Source: Mesobacillus jeotgali
GTDB lineage: Bacteria > Bacillota > Bacilli > Bacillales > Cytobacillaceae
NCBI RefSeq assembly: GCF_014856545.2
Contig: NZ_CP109811.1
Location: forward strand, 2,040,001 to 2,104,000
Reading direction: 5' to 3'
Length of the DNA: 64,000 nucleotides
Shown here: piece by piece, positions 17,472 through 27,531 of the stretch
Numbering within the stretch: the first letter of the stretch is position 1
Layout of the letters: the number at the start of each line of letters is the position of its first letter
Made by a program: the position numbers and the translations under genes
Notes under the pieces: model-generated
Told to the model about the DNA's origin: nothing
What the model saw: only the letters and a program-made list of their open reading frames with translations
The model's database searches: none

Positions 17472-17503
17472 AGGAAACCTGAAATCCCTAGGTTTCCTTT
17501 TTT
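17472..17503 (+). terminator. Terminator
   Basis: AGGAAACCT / AGGTTTCCT hairpin followed by six or more T residues. Confidence 0.85.
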
Positions 17504-17527
17504 AATTTCTAAAAGTTAAAAATAGCC

Positions 17528-17552
17528 GTTTAGTCAGCAGGTTAAAGGGTAT
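17528..17552 (+). promoter_or_regulatory. Sigma-B-like promoter for the catalase
   Basis: GTTTAG (17528-17533), 13 bp spacer, GGGTAT (17547-17552), close to the general-stress sigma-B consensus GTTTAA-N13-15-GGGTAT. It lies about 230 bp upstream of the catalase start; nothing else lies between. Confidence 0.6.
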
Positions 17553-17785
17553 TGACTAAATGTAATGGGAAATATTGCAGTTATATCCTTTAAATGATAA
17601 AAAAGGCTTATGATTCATACATAATTGCACATACTAAAGCCGTTAAATGGGAAAGTTCCCAAATCTCTATCCCTATAACGTCAATTTATATTTTTCATAA
17701 ATTGAAGTTTACAAAAAAATGCGCCTGTATAAATTTCCCAAGCGGAGATGCGATAAGGGTGACGAATTTAAGGAGGTATATCATT

Positions 17786-19444
<1,659 letters not shown>

Positions 19445-19452
19445 TATAAATA

Positions 19453-19486
19453 AGGCTGCATAGAGTTATGTCTCTGTGCAGCTTTT
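19453..19486 (+). terminator. Terminator after catalase
   Basis: GGCTGCA / TGTGCAGC-type hairpin with an AGAG/CTCT inner stem, then TTTTT. Confidence 0.8.
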
Positions 19487-19525
19487 TCATTTTATGCAAT
19501 TTCTCAAAGAAGATAGCCTGCTCCA

Positions 19526-19699
19526 TTAAATAATCGGGTAATACTGCTCATAGCGCGGGTAGGCGTAGTAAGGCGGCCGCGCTCCAATTTTCGGCATCTC
19601 GAACCTTTTGCTATTGTCATTATAAAGTACTTTCACCTTCTCATCGGATTGATTCACTAATAATAGTTTGACCTCCGGACTATATTGCAGGTTTTGCAA
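19526..19699 (-). CDS. Small hypothetical protein, 57 aa
   Basis: TTG start at 19699 with GGAGGAG 7 nt upstream; stop at 19526. Sequence begins MQNLQYSPEVKLLLVNQSDE and ends in a Pro/Tyr-rich tail (RPPYYAYPRYEQYYPII). The strong ribosome site and uninterrupted frame support a real gene. No family recognised. It fills most of the gap between the catalase and the dehydrogenase gene on the opposite strand. Confidence 0.6.
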   Translation of the reverse strand: MQNLQYSPEVKLLLVNQSDEKVKVLYNDNSKRFEMPKIGARPPYYAYPRYEQYYPII

Positions 19700-19831
19700 A
19701 TGAATCTCCTCCTCTGCATTGCTTCACATTACTTTATTCATGCACAGCCAGTTTGACACCAGCGTTGCCAGGCACGATAGGCTTATGCCCAACATATCCT
19801 GATTCAGAATGTAGAATTCAGGAGGTTGACC

Positions 19832-20746
19832 ATGCCGAATAAAGAGAAGCAAACGTACCCGATGCATCCGAATTACGGCAAGATTACAAAATATGAGGAA
19901 GTTGCCCTTACGGTACCAGAGCAAAGGCAGCTGCGGCAGCCAGGTGTGGAGAGCCAAATGATTCCCAGGCCGATTGTTGAAAATCCCCATTACAAAGGCA
20001 GTGGGAAATTAAAGGGAAAGGTCGCGCTGATTACTGGTGGCGACAGCGGAATGGGGGCGGCTGTCGCGATTGCTTTTGCAAAAGAGGGCGCAGATGTGGC
20101 GATTGCCTACCTTGATGAACATGAAGATGCTAATCGGACGAAAATAAGAATCGAAGAAATCGGGCAGCGCTGTTTGCTTTTGCCGGGTGATTTGCGGGAT
20201 AAAAATCAATGTAATGAAATTGTTGAAAAAACAGTCGAGACGTTCAATCAGTTGGACATTCTCTGCAATCATGTTGGAATCCAATTTCAGCAGATGAGCC
20301 TGCTTGATATTACAGATGAACAGTTCGATGACACCTTTAAGGTAAATATCTATTCGCATTTTTACACTACACGAGCAGCGCTACCGCATTTAAAGGCCGG
20401 AAGCTCCATCATCAACACGGCTTCAGTCGTTGCTTATTATGGGCATGACCAGCTGATCGACTATTCTGCAACAAAAGCTGCAAATGTAGGTTTTACAAGA
20501 GCGTTAGCCAATAACCTTGTAAATAAGGGAATTAGAGTTAATGCTGTTGCTCCCGGAAGGTTCTGGACACCGCTCATCCCATCGAGCTTTTCGGCAGACC
20601 AGGTAGCTTTGGCCGGAAATCCAATGGACCGGCAAGGCCAGCCATTTGAAATTGCCCCAACCTTTGTTTACCTGGCATCAGACGATTCACGTTTCGTAAC
20701 AGGGCAAACCCTTCACGTGAACGGCGGCCAGGTAACAGGGTCTTGA
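19832..20746 (+). CDS. Short-chain dehydrogenase/reductase, general-stress type
   Basis: 304 residues from the ATG at 19832, 6 nt after AGGAGG. N-terminal extension of about 45 residues with Pro/Tyr (YPMHPNYGK), then the NAD(P)-binding motif [13 protein letters not shown] and the catalytic YSATKAA (Tyr-x-x-x-Lys), Ser in [11 protein letters not shown], and C-terminal [12 protein letters not shown]. Long-N-terminus SDRs like this (YhdF, YdaD class) are general-stress proteins in Bacillus. Substrate unknown. Confidence 0.9.
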   Translation: MPNKEKQTYPMHPNYGKITKYEEVALTVPEQRQLRQPGVESQMIPRPIVENPHYKGSGKLKGKVALITGGDSGMGAAVAIAFAKEGADVAIAYLDEHEDANRTKIRIEEIGQRCLLLPGDLRDKNQCNEIVEKTVETFNQLDILCNHVGIQFQQMSLLDITDEQFDDTFKVNIYSHFYTTRAALPHLKAGSSIINTASVVAYYGHDQLIDYSATKAANVGFTRALANNLVNKGIRVNAVAPGRFWTPLIPSSFSADQVALAGNPMDRQGQPFEIAPTFVYLASDDSRFVTGQTLHVNGGQVTGS

Positions 20747-20748
20747 GT

Positions 20749-20777
20749 AAGCATGGGATTCCATCTCATGCTTTTTT
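20749..20777 (+). terminator. Terminator after the SDR gene
   Basis: AAGCATG ... CATGCTT hairpin with an inner GAT/ATC pair, followed by six T residues. Confidence 0.85.
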
Positions 20778-20919
20778 CTGTGAAAATAATTAATTCTGTC
20801 TTCTTCGAATAATCTTGATCATATTCGGCAATCATTAAAATAACCTAAAAAAGCCAATAAGAAAGCAGGGCTACCGGTAGGAGGGTAACCGTGTATACTT
20901 CTATTTGGTTTTGGTTATA

Positions 20920-22059
20920 CTAAATAACTTGTCTTTCTTTAAATGGCTCCTTGTTTATAAGCATGGAGTAGATGATTCGAAGCATTCGATGCGATGTCGC
21001 AACGAGTGCTTTTTTCTTTCCTCTTCGAGCGGCAGTAGACCAATATTTCGTAGCTAACCACCTATTTCGACTTCTTGAAACGGCCCAGGCTGCTTCACAC
21101 ATGGCTGATTTAATGTGCGGATTTCCTTTTGTTGTCCGAGTACTCTTGCGTTTCCCTGCACTTTCATGATTGCCAGGAGATACACCTGCCCACGAAGCTA
21201 AGTGTTGAGAGGTGGGGAATTGGTTCATATCCACTCCAATCTCGGCAATAATGATGGCTGCTGTATCTTTCTTTATTCCAGGAATGGTCAGGAGTAAATG
21301 AAGTTCTTCTTTAAATTCCTCTAGAAGCTGGTCAATTCTTTTTTCCACCTCTACAATATGTCCCTCCAGCTGTTGAATATGAAGCCAAGACTGTTTGATT
21401 AGAAATCTTTGATGGTCATTGATTGTGCCGAAGAGCGAGTCAGTAATTAATTGTTTTTTAGATGACATCTTTCCGTGTATCCGGCTTTCGACATCATCGC
21501 CATCTACGTATCCCTGTTCCACCAGTCTCTCAAGCAGCTTTCTCCCTGAAACCCCAAAGACATCGGAAATAACAGAACTCAGCTTTACATTTGAGCACTC
21601 CAGAACCTTCTGAATCCGGTTCTTCTCGGAAGTTAAATGACCTATCCACTTTTTTCGAAGGCGTGTAAGGTCCCGTAGCTCCCGGATATCGGAGGGAGGC
21701 ACGAAACTCTTTTCGATGAGTCCGTGTCGCAATAATTTGGCAATCCACTCGGCATCGGAAACATCTGTTTTTCTTCCAGGGACGTTCTTAATCCTTTGGG
21801 CATTCGCAAGAGTAATATCAAAAAAGTCTTCAAGGATATTAAACACAGGCTTCCAATATACTCCCGTGCTTTCCATCGCAATATGGGTAACCCCATGGTC
21901 TTCCAGCCATTTTAAGAGACGGAAGAGATCTTTCGTCAAGGTTGGAAAGGTTTCAGTTACCCTAATCAAATCTTCGTCCTGTTTGCCCGTCAGAACACAG
22001 GCAACGATTGTCTCCGAATGAACGTCAAGACCAGCACAACGTTCAATAAATACATCCAT
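20920..22059 (-). CDS. IS110-family transposase
   Basis: 379 residues. N-terminal DEDD RuvC-like domain: CAGLDVHSETIVACV (first Asp, residue 11), IAMESTGVYWKPV (Glu), GRKTDVSDAEWIAKLL (two Asp). C-terminal Tnp20 domain: LLTIPGIKKDTAAIIIAEIG, then LASWAGVSPGNHESAGKRK holding the catalytic Ser. Intact length and motifs, so the element may be active. This family is guided by a bridge RNA made from its non-coding end. Confidence 0.95.
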   Translation of the reverse strand: MDVFIERCAGLDVHSETIVACVLTGKQDEDLIRVTETFPTLTKDLFRLLKWLEDHGVTHIAMESTGVYWKPVFNILEDFFDITLANAQRIKNVPGRKTDVSDAEWIAKLLRHGLIEKSFVPPSDIRELRDLTRLRKKWIGHLTSEKNRIQKVLECSNVKLSSVISDVFGVSGRKLLERLVEQGYVDGDDVESRIHGKMSSKKQLITDSLFGTINDHQRFLIKQSWLHIQQLEGHIVEVEKRIDQLLEEFKEELHLLLTIPGIKKDTAAIIIAEIGVDMNQFPTSQHLASWAGVSPGNHESAGKRKSTRTTKGNPHIKSAMCEAAWAVSRSRNRWLATKYWSTAARRGKKKALVATSHRMLRIIYSMLINKEPFKERQVI

Positions 22060-22240
22060 AATACCAATCCTCCGCGTGTTAAATCACAAACAGCGAGTGG
22101 ATTTGAAAATAGGCATTTTTCTGTACGTGGTCATCCTTCCCAAAGGGAATGAGCCAACAAAGGGTTGATCACCAAATCCACTCAAACAGTTTTTATTACA
22201 GGGTCTTAGCCACCATAAAAAGCCACGTCCTATAAACCGT
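22060..22240 (-). ncRNA. Candidate bridge RNA of the IS110 element
   Basis: Non-coding leader 5' of the transposase, where IS110-group bridge RNAs are encoded. It can fold: a 10 bp stem GAGTGGATTT (22095-22104) with AAATCCACTC (22174-22183) closes an 89-nt arm with an inner hairpin TTCCC-AAA-GGGAA at about 22137-22149. The presence of structure is seen; the function is inferred from the family. Confidence 0.5.
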
Positions 22241-22249
22241 TTGTGTCCT

Positions 22250-22504
22250 CTACATTATGGACATAGAAGATTTATTTTCATGCATGAGTTGGGAGTCGAA
22301 GGAATCATGATAGTTTTTATTGTAAAAAAAGCTGTTTTCGTATTGATTGATGGCTTTTAGTACATGGTCGGATATCTTTTCGAGATGACTTCTGAATGGC
22401 CCGTAAAAATCCAGGAGCCGGTTTTTACTTTTGCTTAAGAAAGCAGAAAGAGCTAAAAAAAAGAGAAGGATTGTGACATAATCACTAATCCTTCCTGATT
22501 TCAT
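22250..22504 (-). CDS. Possible small membrane-anchored protein, 84 aa, next to the IS110 end
   Basis: From ATG 22504, overlapping the end of the 45-aa gene by 20 bp. One N-terminal membrane helix (YVTILLFFLALSAFLSKSK) and a hydrophilic tail. No good ribosome site, so expression would depend on coupling. Its 3' end lies within about 10-20 bp of the probable IS110 edge, so the original C-terminus may have been lost. Not recognised. Confidence 0.35.
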   Translation of the reverse strand: MKSGRISDYVTILLFFLALSAFLSKSKNRLLDFYGPFRSHLEKISDHVLKAINQYENSFFYNKNYHDSFDSQLMHENKSSMSIM

Positions 22505-22622
22505 CCAGCTTATTCTGCACTTTGGCATTATGGTAAATGGTCAAACCTAAAATTATGGTACTCATCACACCTGATACAATCGAACTTCCGACCAGCAAAC
22601 GATCCTTTTGCGTAGTCCTCAC
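22485..22622 (-). CDS. Small membrane protein, 45 aa
   Basis: GTG at 22622 with AGTGAGGTG 8 nt upstream; stop TAG at 22485. Charged N-terminus, one membrane helix (LLVGSSIVSGVMSTIILGLTI) and a tail with NKLDEIRKD. Well-formed small gene that is too short for standard gene finders. Function unknown. Confidence 0.55.
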   Translation of the reverse strand: MRTTQKDRLLVGSSIVSGVMSTIILGLTIYHNAKVQNKLDEIRKD

Positions 22623-22887
22623 AATTTACACCTCACTTTAATTACTGGAAAAATTATTCTCTTACTAAAGGATGTTAATTGAGTAAAGATAGGTGATAAT
22701 TTCTCATCATTGATGGTTAATCTCTCGCTCAACATCAGTAATCTCTTAAAATATGGCTGGAATTATGCTGTTTACCTAACTTTGGTAAAAGGGTGTCTAA
22801 TCTATTTTGATTTTATCTTTAATTTACCCAATCACAAGCAATCTAAGCTGCGTTTTGTTCGATTGCCGTCTTTTCGTGTAAATTGAT
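22623..22887. other. Intergenic region, no gene seen
   Basis: AT-rich stretch between the 45-aa gene and the repeat array. Contains the probable promoter of the minus-strand gene. No other structure recognised. Confidence 0.4.
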
Positions 22888-23042
22888 AGCCTTATGTGCA
22901 CGAGTCGATCTTCATAAGGATACCAAACGGCCAGAAAGGTGCCCTTATGCAATCGATTAGTACTTCATAAGGGTACTTATCGGTCAAAACTACACCCCTA
23001 TGCACACGATTATCGCTCCTTAAAGGTATCCTATCGACTTAG
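22888..23042. repeat. Decayed tandem array, three units of 53 bp
   Basis: CCTTATG-type left arms begin at 22890, 22943 and 22996 (53 bp steps). In the first two units they pair with CATAAGG right arms (CCCTTATG / CATAAGGG in the second); the third is degenerate. Each loop holds a CGAT core. Same layout as the 52 bp arrays with again a different sequence. Confidence 0.7.
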
Positions 23043-23155
23043 CAGTACGAAAAATGACAAATTTGGCAGGAATTGAAAGAGGTAAAGTCGAAAATATACT
23101 GATAATAAATCTCAATTTTCCTTTTTACATAATCTATTACTAGTGGGTGAATGAA

Positions 23156-24172
23156 ATGGAGATGCAAAAGAGTCTTGTTGTTGGCGGTGTGGATTTGAAG
23201 TGGGATCTGACGACCGGAAAGGTATTGTTTGAGGGAGGGGACGTCGTTTTTTTCTGGGTGTCTGCCATGAAAACCTTTTTTGACACCATTAATGAAATCT
23301 CAGGTGAAGAAGCAACACACCTCGTGCTTGAGACTACAGGTTACCGTCAGGGAATCATAGTGGGGGAAGGGTTCAAGGAAATGAAAAATATTGATACCTC
23401 CAATGTTGTCGATTGGCTGTCAAATACATATGTTCCTGCAGGTTGGGGATATGTGAAAGTTAATGAGATAGATCAGGAAAATGATATATTTACTTTATAT
23501 ATCAAGGATGACTGGGAATATAAAATGAATAACCTGAGTGAACTGCACAAAGATGGAATATTTGTGCCTGCACACTATGCTGGTGTATTTACCGGTCTAT
23601 TTGGAACGAAATTTTGGTATAAAATTGTCCAGCATCAAAGTGAAAATAATGAATATACAATTGTGAAATATTTCCCTTCCGAGATTGATATACAGCAAAA
23701 TATCCGTAACCTGGCAAGGAAAAAAGAGGCCGAAGAAATCGCCCAGCTAGAAGCGCTAGTAGAAGAAAAAACGAGAGCACTTCAAAAACTGGTAAAAGAG
23801 CTGTCTTCCCCGCTCATACCAGTACTTGATGGCATTGTCGTGGTTCCACTGATTGGCAGGTACGATGAGGACAGGGCGGAGGACCTCATTCAGAACACCT
23901 TGAACAACCTGCCGAATCATCAGGCAAGATACGTGCTTCTCGACTTAACAGGATTAAATAAAGACATTTCTATATACACAGCAGAATTAATTGATAAGCT
24001 GGGATCAGCTGCCCGCCTCCTTGGCGTGGAAGTCATCCTGGTCGGTATCTCTGCAGAATTGGCCATTACGATCTCCCAGACACTGACCGGTTTGAAAAAA
24101 TACGAATGCATGCAAACTCTTCAGCATGGCATCTATTATGCCCTTGGTAAAAGCGGGCGCAGGATTGTGTAA
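23156..24172 (+). CDS. V4R-like sensor plus STAS domain protein (RsbR-type)
   Basis: 338 residues from ATG 23156; a GTG at 23147 is also possible. N-terminal domain of about 190 residues ends with AGVFTGLFGTKFWYK, similar to the end of V4R/XylR-N ligand-binding domains. A short coiled coil (about 195-220, EAEEIAQLEALVEEKTRALQ) leads to a STAS domain (PLIPVLDGIVVVPLIGRYDE, VLLDLTGLNKD). C-terminal STAS with a variable N-terminal sensor is the RsbR/stressosome plan. The conserved phosphorylatable Thr/Ser sites are not clear (LTGLNKDIS). Likely input to sigma-B signalling; inferred. Confidence 0.7.
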   Translation: MEMQKSLVVGGVDLKWDLTTGKVLFEGGDVVFFWVSAMKTFFDTINEISGEEATHLVLETTGYRQGIIVGEGFKEMKNIDTSNVVDWLSNTYVPAGWGYVKVNEIDQENDIFTLYIKDDWEYKMNNLSELHKDGIFVPAHYAGVFTGLFGTKFWYKIVQHQSENNEYTIVKYFPSEIDIQQNIRNLARKKEAEEIAQLEALVEEKTRALQKLVKELSSPLIPVLDGIVVVPLIGRYDEDRAEDLIQNTLNNLPNHQARYVLLDLTGLNKDISIYTAELIDKLGSAARLLGVEVILVGISAELAITISQTLTGLKKYECMQTLQHGIYYALGKSGRRIV

Positions 24173-24218
24173 GGGATTTTAAATTACCTGATGCATTAAA
24201 AATAATTATTAAACGATA

Positions 24219-24256
24219 GCAGTCCTCCATTACCAATGGAATCGGACTGCTTCTTT
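24219..24256 (+). terminator. Terminator
   Basis: GCAGTCC / GGACTGC outer stem with an inner TCCATT/AATGGA stem, then TTCTTT. Confidence 0.75.
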
Positions 24257-24412
24257 ATGATTTTTATGGGAAAATGAGGATCGAGTTTTAAAAAATCATT
24301 CAAAGCTATTGTTGAGGAGATAATAAGCAGCCCTATTCAAGTCAGTTTTTATGCAAAGGGCACAATAGTAGCGGAGACATTCCAATTTGCTGATCAGTGA
24401 GGGTGGTAACAG

Positions 24413-24736
24413 ATGTACAGATTGAAAAAACTTCTTACTAGTTTGTTGTACAGGCTGTTTAGAATAAAACCTAAAAATGGTGGCTGGACATCATTTGCTC
24501 CTTTAAAAATTGTACCTGAATATACAGTTGACATGGAAAAAGGTCAAGTAACCGGAGTAGTGAAACATGCTGAAAAGGCATATTTAACGGTTATCGTGGA
24601 TGTAGCTAATAAGAAAACAGTAACAAAAGGGAGTCTTAAAGGAATCCGAAAGTATACTAAGCCGTTTAAAAAGAGCCATTACATAGAAATGGTAAAAGGC
24701 GAGGCTGAATTTTTACTTGAGAATGAAAAACCCTGA
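24413..24736 (+). CDS. Hypothetical protein, 107 aa
   Basis: ATG follows GAGGGTGG. Basic protein with an N-terminal amphipathic stretch (LKKLLTSLLYRLFRIKPK) and beta-rich middle (YTVDMEKGQVTGVVKHAEKAYLTVIVD). No Cys, no clear membrane helix. Not recognised. Confidence 0.55.
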   Translation: MYRLKKLLTSLLYRLFRIKPKNGGWTSFAPLKIVPEYTVDMEKGQVTGVVKHAEKAYLTVIVDVANKKTVTKGSLKGIRKYTKPFKKSHYIEMVKGEAEFLLENEKP

Positions 24737-24752
24737 TTTGATTGTAGAAAAA

Positions 24753-24798
24753 AATGCCGAACCCGATTTAAGTTCACGGGTCCGGCATTCATTTTTTT
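24753..24798 (+). terminator. Terminator
   Basis: AATGCCG / CGGCATT with inner ACCCG / CGGGT, then seven T residues. Confidence 0.85.
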
Positions 24799-24912
24799 GT
24801 TTAAGGCTGTTCTCAGTTTGTTTGATTGTTGTTTTTCGTACTTGCACCTTCAGTTCTCTTAAAGTGGAATCTTCAGAAAAAACAGGTTGAGAAAGCAAAA
24901 AAGTTTACGTAA

Positions 24913-26385
24913 TTAGCCATAATTATTTTGCATGTGTGCTTCTGAAGACTCGTCCTGGATATTAGATGGCTCATGTAAAGGCAATGTCAGCGTAACGGTA
25001 GTGCCTTCATCAACGATGCTGGTGAAATTGATTTTGCCGCCATGGTTTTTAATGATTTTCTGGCAAATCATCAAGCCGAGTCCTGTTCCTTTTTCCTTTG
25101 TACTATAGAAGGGTTCACCTAGTTTATTTAGCCGGTCTTCGGGAATTCCGGCGCCCTGGTCAATTACCTGGATTGAAGCAAGATCGGTGTCCTGTGAGAT
25201 GGCAACGATGATTTCTCCACCGTCAGCCATTGCCTCAATCGAATTTTGGATTAAATTGATCAACACCTGCTTTATTTTATCAGGCTCACATTCTATGTAT
25301 AAATTAGGTGTATCAGTTTTAACCTTAATGAAGGCATCTGATAGTGTTGCCTGTGGATTAAGTAGATTTACAACACCATTCACAAGGGAAATCAAGTCTA
25401 CGTTTGATAGATTGGATGCCTGAGGCTTAGCAAGGACCAGTAAGTCTCCTACTATAGATTCAATTCGTGCCAACTCATCAAGAATAATCTCAGCATAATC
25501 TTCCGCTTCTTCAGCTGGATGTTCACTTAAAAGTTGGGTGAAGCCTTTTATGGCAGTCAATGGATTCCTGATTTCATGAGCGATTCCGGCTGCCATTTGG
25601 CCAATGACAGAAAGTTTTTCAGCCACCTGCAGCTGATCCTCAGTTTTCCGCTGCTCTGTTATATCCTTGATGATGATAAGTGAGACGTCTCTGTTCTTGA
25701 AGACTGTTGGAATCAGCTGTACCTCAGCCCTCTTCGTATCATGATCTTTTCGAATTAAACTGATTTCAAAATCACTAGAGTCTCTTGAATCCAGACTTTG
25801 TTTCAGGAGCTTATAGTCCTGTGGATTAATATAGTCATACAAAGATGTACCAATGATCTCTTCGAAACTGGTTGCGCCCATTAATTTTTTTCCTTGCTCA
25901 TTAATGTATGTCCACACTCCGTATTTTGTGATAATCCCCATTGTATCCTTGGAATGTTCGAGGAACAGCCGATCTCTCCTCTGATTTTCTTTTATTTTTT
26001 CCGCCTGATTAACACGATGTGTAACATCTCTTGAAATCAGCACTATCTCAGAGTGGTCTTCATTCACCTTCGTGCTGCTGGATTCCAGCCATATATAATC
26101 GCCTTCTTTTCTTCTGAACCGGAACGGAATTTCTCCGGGATGAAAGTTAGAAAAATACTTTTCTAACTTTTCTTGGTCCAATGGATGGCAAAAATTGAAA
26201 ATGGATTTTCCGTGCAGCTCGGAAGGTGTGTAGCCAAGATTTTCACAAGAAGGTGCTACATATTGGAAGCTTCCATCAAGGGAATGACTGGAGATAAAAT
26301 CTTTAGCGTGTATTAGTGCTAAGCTTATATCATGAAAACTATTTATATCTGGGGCATAGGCTTGTTGACATTCTTCTTTAATCAT
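24913..26385 (-). CDS. PAS-domain sensor histidine kinase, sporulation-kinase type
   Basis: 490 residues, no membrane helix, so a soluble sensor. Two PAS domains (about residues 20-130 and 140-260), then the dimerisation box with phospho-acceptor His in AAGIAHEIRNPLTAIKGF, N box LIQNSIEAMADGG, G1 VIDQGAGIP, F box FYSTKEKGTGLGL and G2. The arrangement matches KinA/KinE-type kinases that feed the sporulation phosphorelay. No response regulator is adjacent, which also fits an orphan phosphorelay kinase. Start follows AGGGAGG. Confidence 0.88.
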   Translation of the reverse strand: MIKEECQQAYAPDINSFHDISLALIHAKDFISSHSLDGSFQYVAPSCENLGYTPSELHGKSIFNFCHPLDQEKLEKYFSNFHPGEIPFRFRRKEGDYIWLESSSTKVNEDHSEIVLISRDVTHRVNQAEKIKENQRRDRLFLEHSKDTMGIITKYGVWTYINEQGKKLMGATSFEEIIGTSLYDYINPQDYKLLKQSLDSRDSSDFEISLIRKDHDTKRAEVQLIPTVFKNRDVSLIIIKDITEQRKTEDQLQVAEKLSVIGQMAAGIAHEIRNPLTAIKGFTQLLSEHPAEEAEDYAEIILDELARIESIVGDLLVLAKPQASNLSNVDLISLVNGVVNLLNPQATLSDAFIKVKTDTPNLYIECEPDKIKQVLINLIQNSIEAMADGGEIIVAISQDTDLASIQVIDQGAGIPEDRLNKLGEPFYSTKEKGTGLGLMICQKIIKNHGGKINFTSIVDEGTTVTLTLPLHEPSNIQDESSEAHMQNNYG

Positions 26386-26527
26386 TTAAAAGCCTCCCTA
26401 AAATTATTTTGTATAATAAGTGAATACGATTGACATCCATCTTCTATTTTACTAGACGAAAGTGAAGACGGTCGAATATTATTCTCAATTTTTAAAAAAT
26501 AGAACTTTTATCCCTATTTAACTAAAC

Positions 26528-26554
26528 CCAAACTTTTTTCAAGGGTGCGTCGTC
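26528..26554 (+). promoter_or_regulatory. ECF-type promoter of the sigma operon
   Basis: CCAAAC (26528-26533), 17 bp spacer, CGTC (26551-26554), close to the AAC-N16-17-CGTC pattern used by extracytoplasmic-function sigma factors. Suggests the sigma gene activates itself. Confidence 0.5.
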
Positions 26555-26579
26555 TATAAACTATGAAGGGGGAACAGTT

Positions 26580-27116
26580 GTGGATGATATTACAATTGGC
26601 ATCAATGTAAGCGAGAATGCCGCAGAAGCAATTGATGAAATCATGACAAGGTATGGTCAAGAGATTCTGCAACTCGCTTTTTCATATGTGAAAAATAAAC
26701 AAATCGCTGAGGATCTGACTCAGGAGATTTTCGTGAAATGTTATCGATCGCTTCATACATATAGCGGTAAATCAAAGTTTCGGACCTGGCTTTGGAGAAT
26801 CGCTTCCAATCACTGCAAGGATTACTTAAAAAGCTGGTACAACAAGAATGTCTTTACAACCGATTACCAGCCCATTTATGATTCAATCCAAAGTGAAAGT
26901 GTTGAGCAAACGGTGATCCAGGACGAAGAAGACGGGCAGCTGGCATCGGCCGTCATGGAGTTGCCGGTTCATTATCGGGAAGTGATTTATCTTTTCTATT
27001 TTGAGGAGATGTCGATCAAGGAAATAGCTGTCGTGACAGAGTCAAAAGAAAACACCATCAAGACGCGGCTAAAGCGAGCAAAAGAACTTCTGAAGGAAAG
27101 ATTGGAGGAAATATAA
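26580..27116 (+). CDS. ECF RNA polymerase sigma factor
   Basis: 178 residues, GTG start after AAGGGGG. Sigma region 2 (FSYVKNKQIAEDLTQEIFVKCYRSL, -10 recognition FRTWLWRIASNHCKDYLK) and region 4 helix-turn-helix (LPVHYREVIYLFYFEEMSIKEIA, NTIKTRLKRAKELL). First of three tightly packed genes: the PadR-like gene begins the base after its stop. No classical anti-sigma factor is present; the third gene carries a membrane protein that could take that place. Confidence 0.9.
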   Translation: MDDITIGINVSENAAEAIDEIMTRYGQEILQLAFSYVKNKQIAEDLTQEIFVKCYRSLHTYSGKSKFRTWLWRIASNHCKDYLKSWYNKNVFTTDYQPIYDSIQSESVEQTVIQDEEDGQLASAVMELPVHYREVIYLFYFEEMSIKEIAVVTESKENTIKTRLKRAKELLKERLEEI

Positions 27117-27524
27117 ATGGAAGACCGGCTAAGTAAACTCCGAAAATCTATGGAGAAGTCCGCATTTAAAGAACTCAATTTTTCAGAAAAGATGAGGAAA
27201 GAAATTCACAAACAAATAAATATGCCAGATGAGAATGATGATTTAATCACGTTGGCCATCCTGCAGCTTCTTTTACATGAAAAAACAGGCTATGAATTAA
27301 CCGGGCTGCTAAGGTCAAGGGGTCTCAAAAAATTCGAGGACAATGAGGGTTCTTTGTACACTATGCTGCACACGCTTGAACAGAAACGTCTGATTGGATC
27401 CTGTTGGAATGAAGAAGGAGCGAAATACTATCAGATTACCGATAAAGGGAGAAAATATGCCCGCAGGCTGGAGAAGAACACCGTCTCCGGTACAATCGCC
27501 ATAAAAGGATTGCTAGAGGAGTGA
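27117..27524 (+). CDS. PadR-family transcriptional regulator
   Basis: 135 residues. N-terminal extension of about 35 residues, then a PadR winged helix: LAILQLLLHEKTGYELTGLL, GSLYTMLHTLEQKRLIGSCW, KYYQITDKGRKYARRLE. Starts directly at the sigma stop codon (TAA-ATG), so translation is coupled. PadR genes are often followed by HAAS-domain membrane proteins, as here, and control them. Confidence 0.88.
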   Translation: MEDRLSKLRKSMEKSAFKELNFSEKMRKEIHKQINMPDENDDLITLAILQLLLHEKTGYELTGLLRSRGLKKFEDNEGSLYTMLHTLEQKRLIGSCWNEEGAKYYQITDKGRKYARRLEKNTVSGTIAIKGLLEE

Positions 27525-27531
27525 CCGTGCT

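Larger units (their letters stand above)
20900..22240 (-). mobile_element. IS110-family insertion sequence (ends approximate)
   Basis: One transposase gene with a roughly 180 bp non-coding leader on its 5' side. IS110 elements have no clear terminal inverted repeats or target duplication, and I could not fix the ends; the limits are set from the coding region plus the structured leader. Confidence 0.8.

Noticed and set aside
20250..22250. Terminal inverted repeats for the IS110 element
   Set aside because: None found; expected for this family, so the element ends are left approximate.
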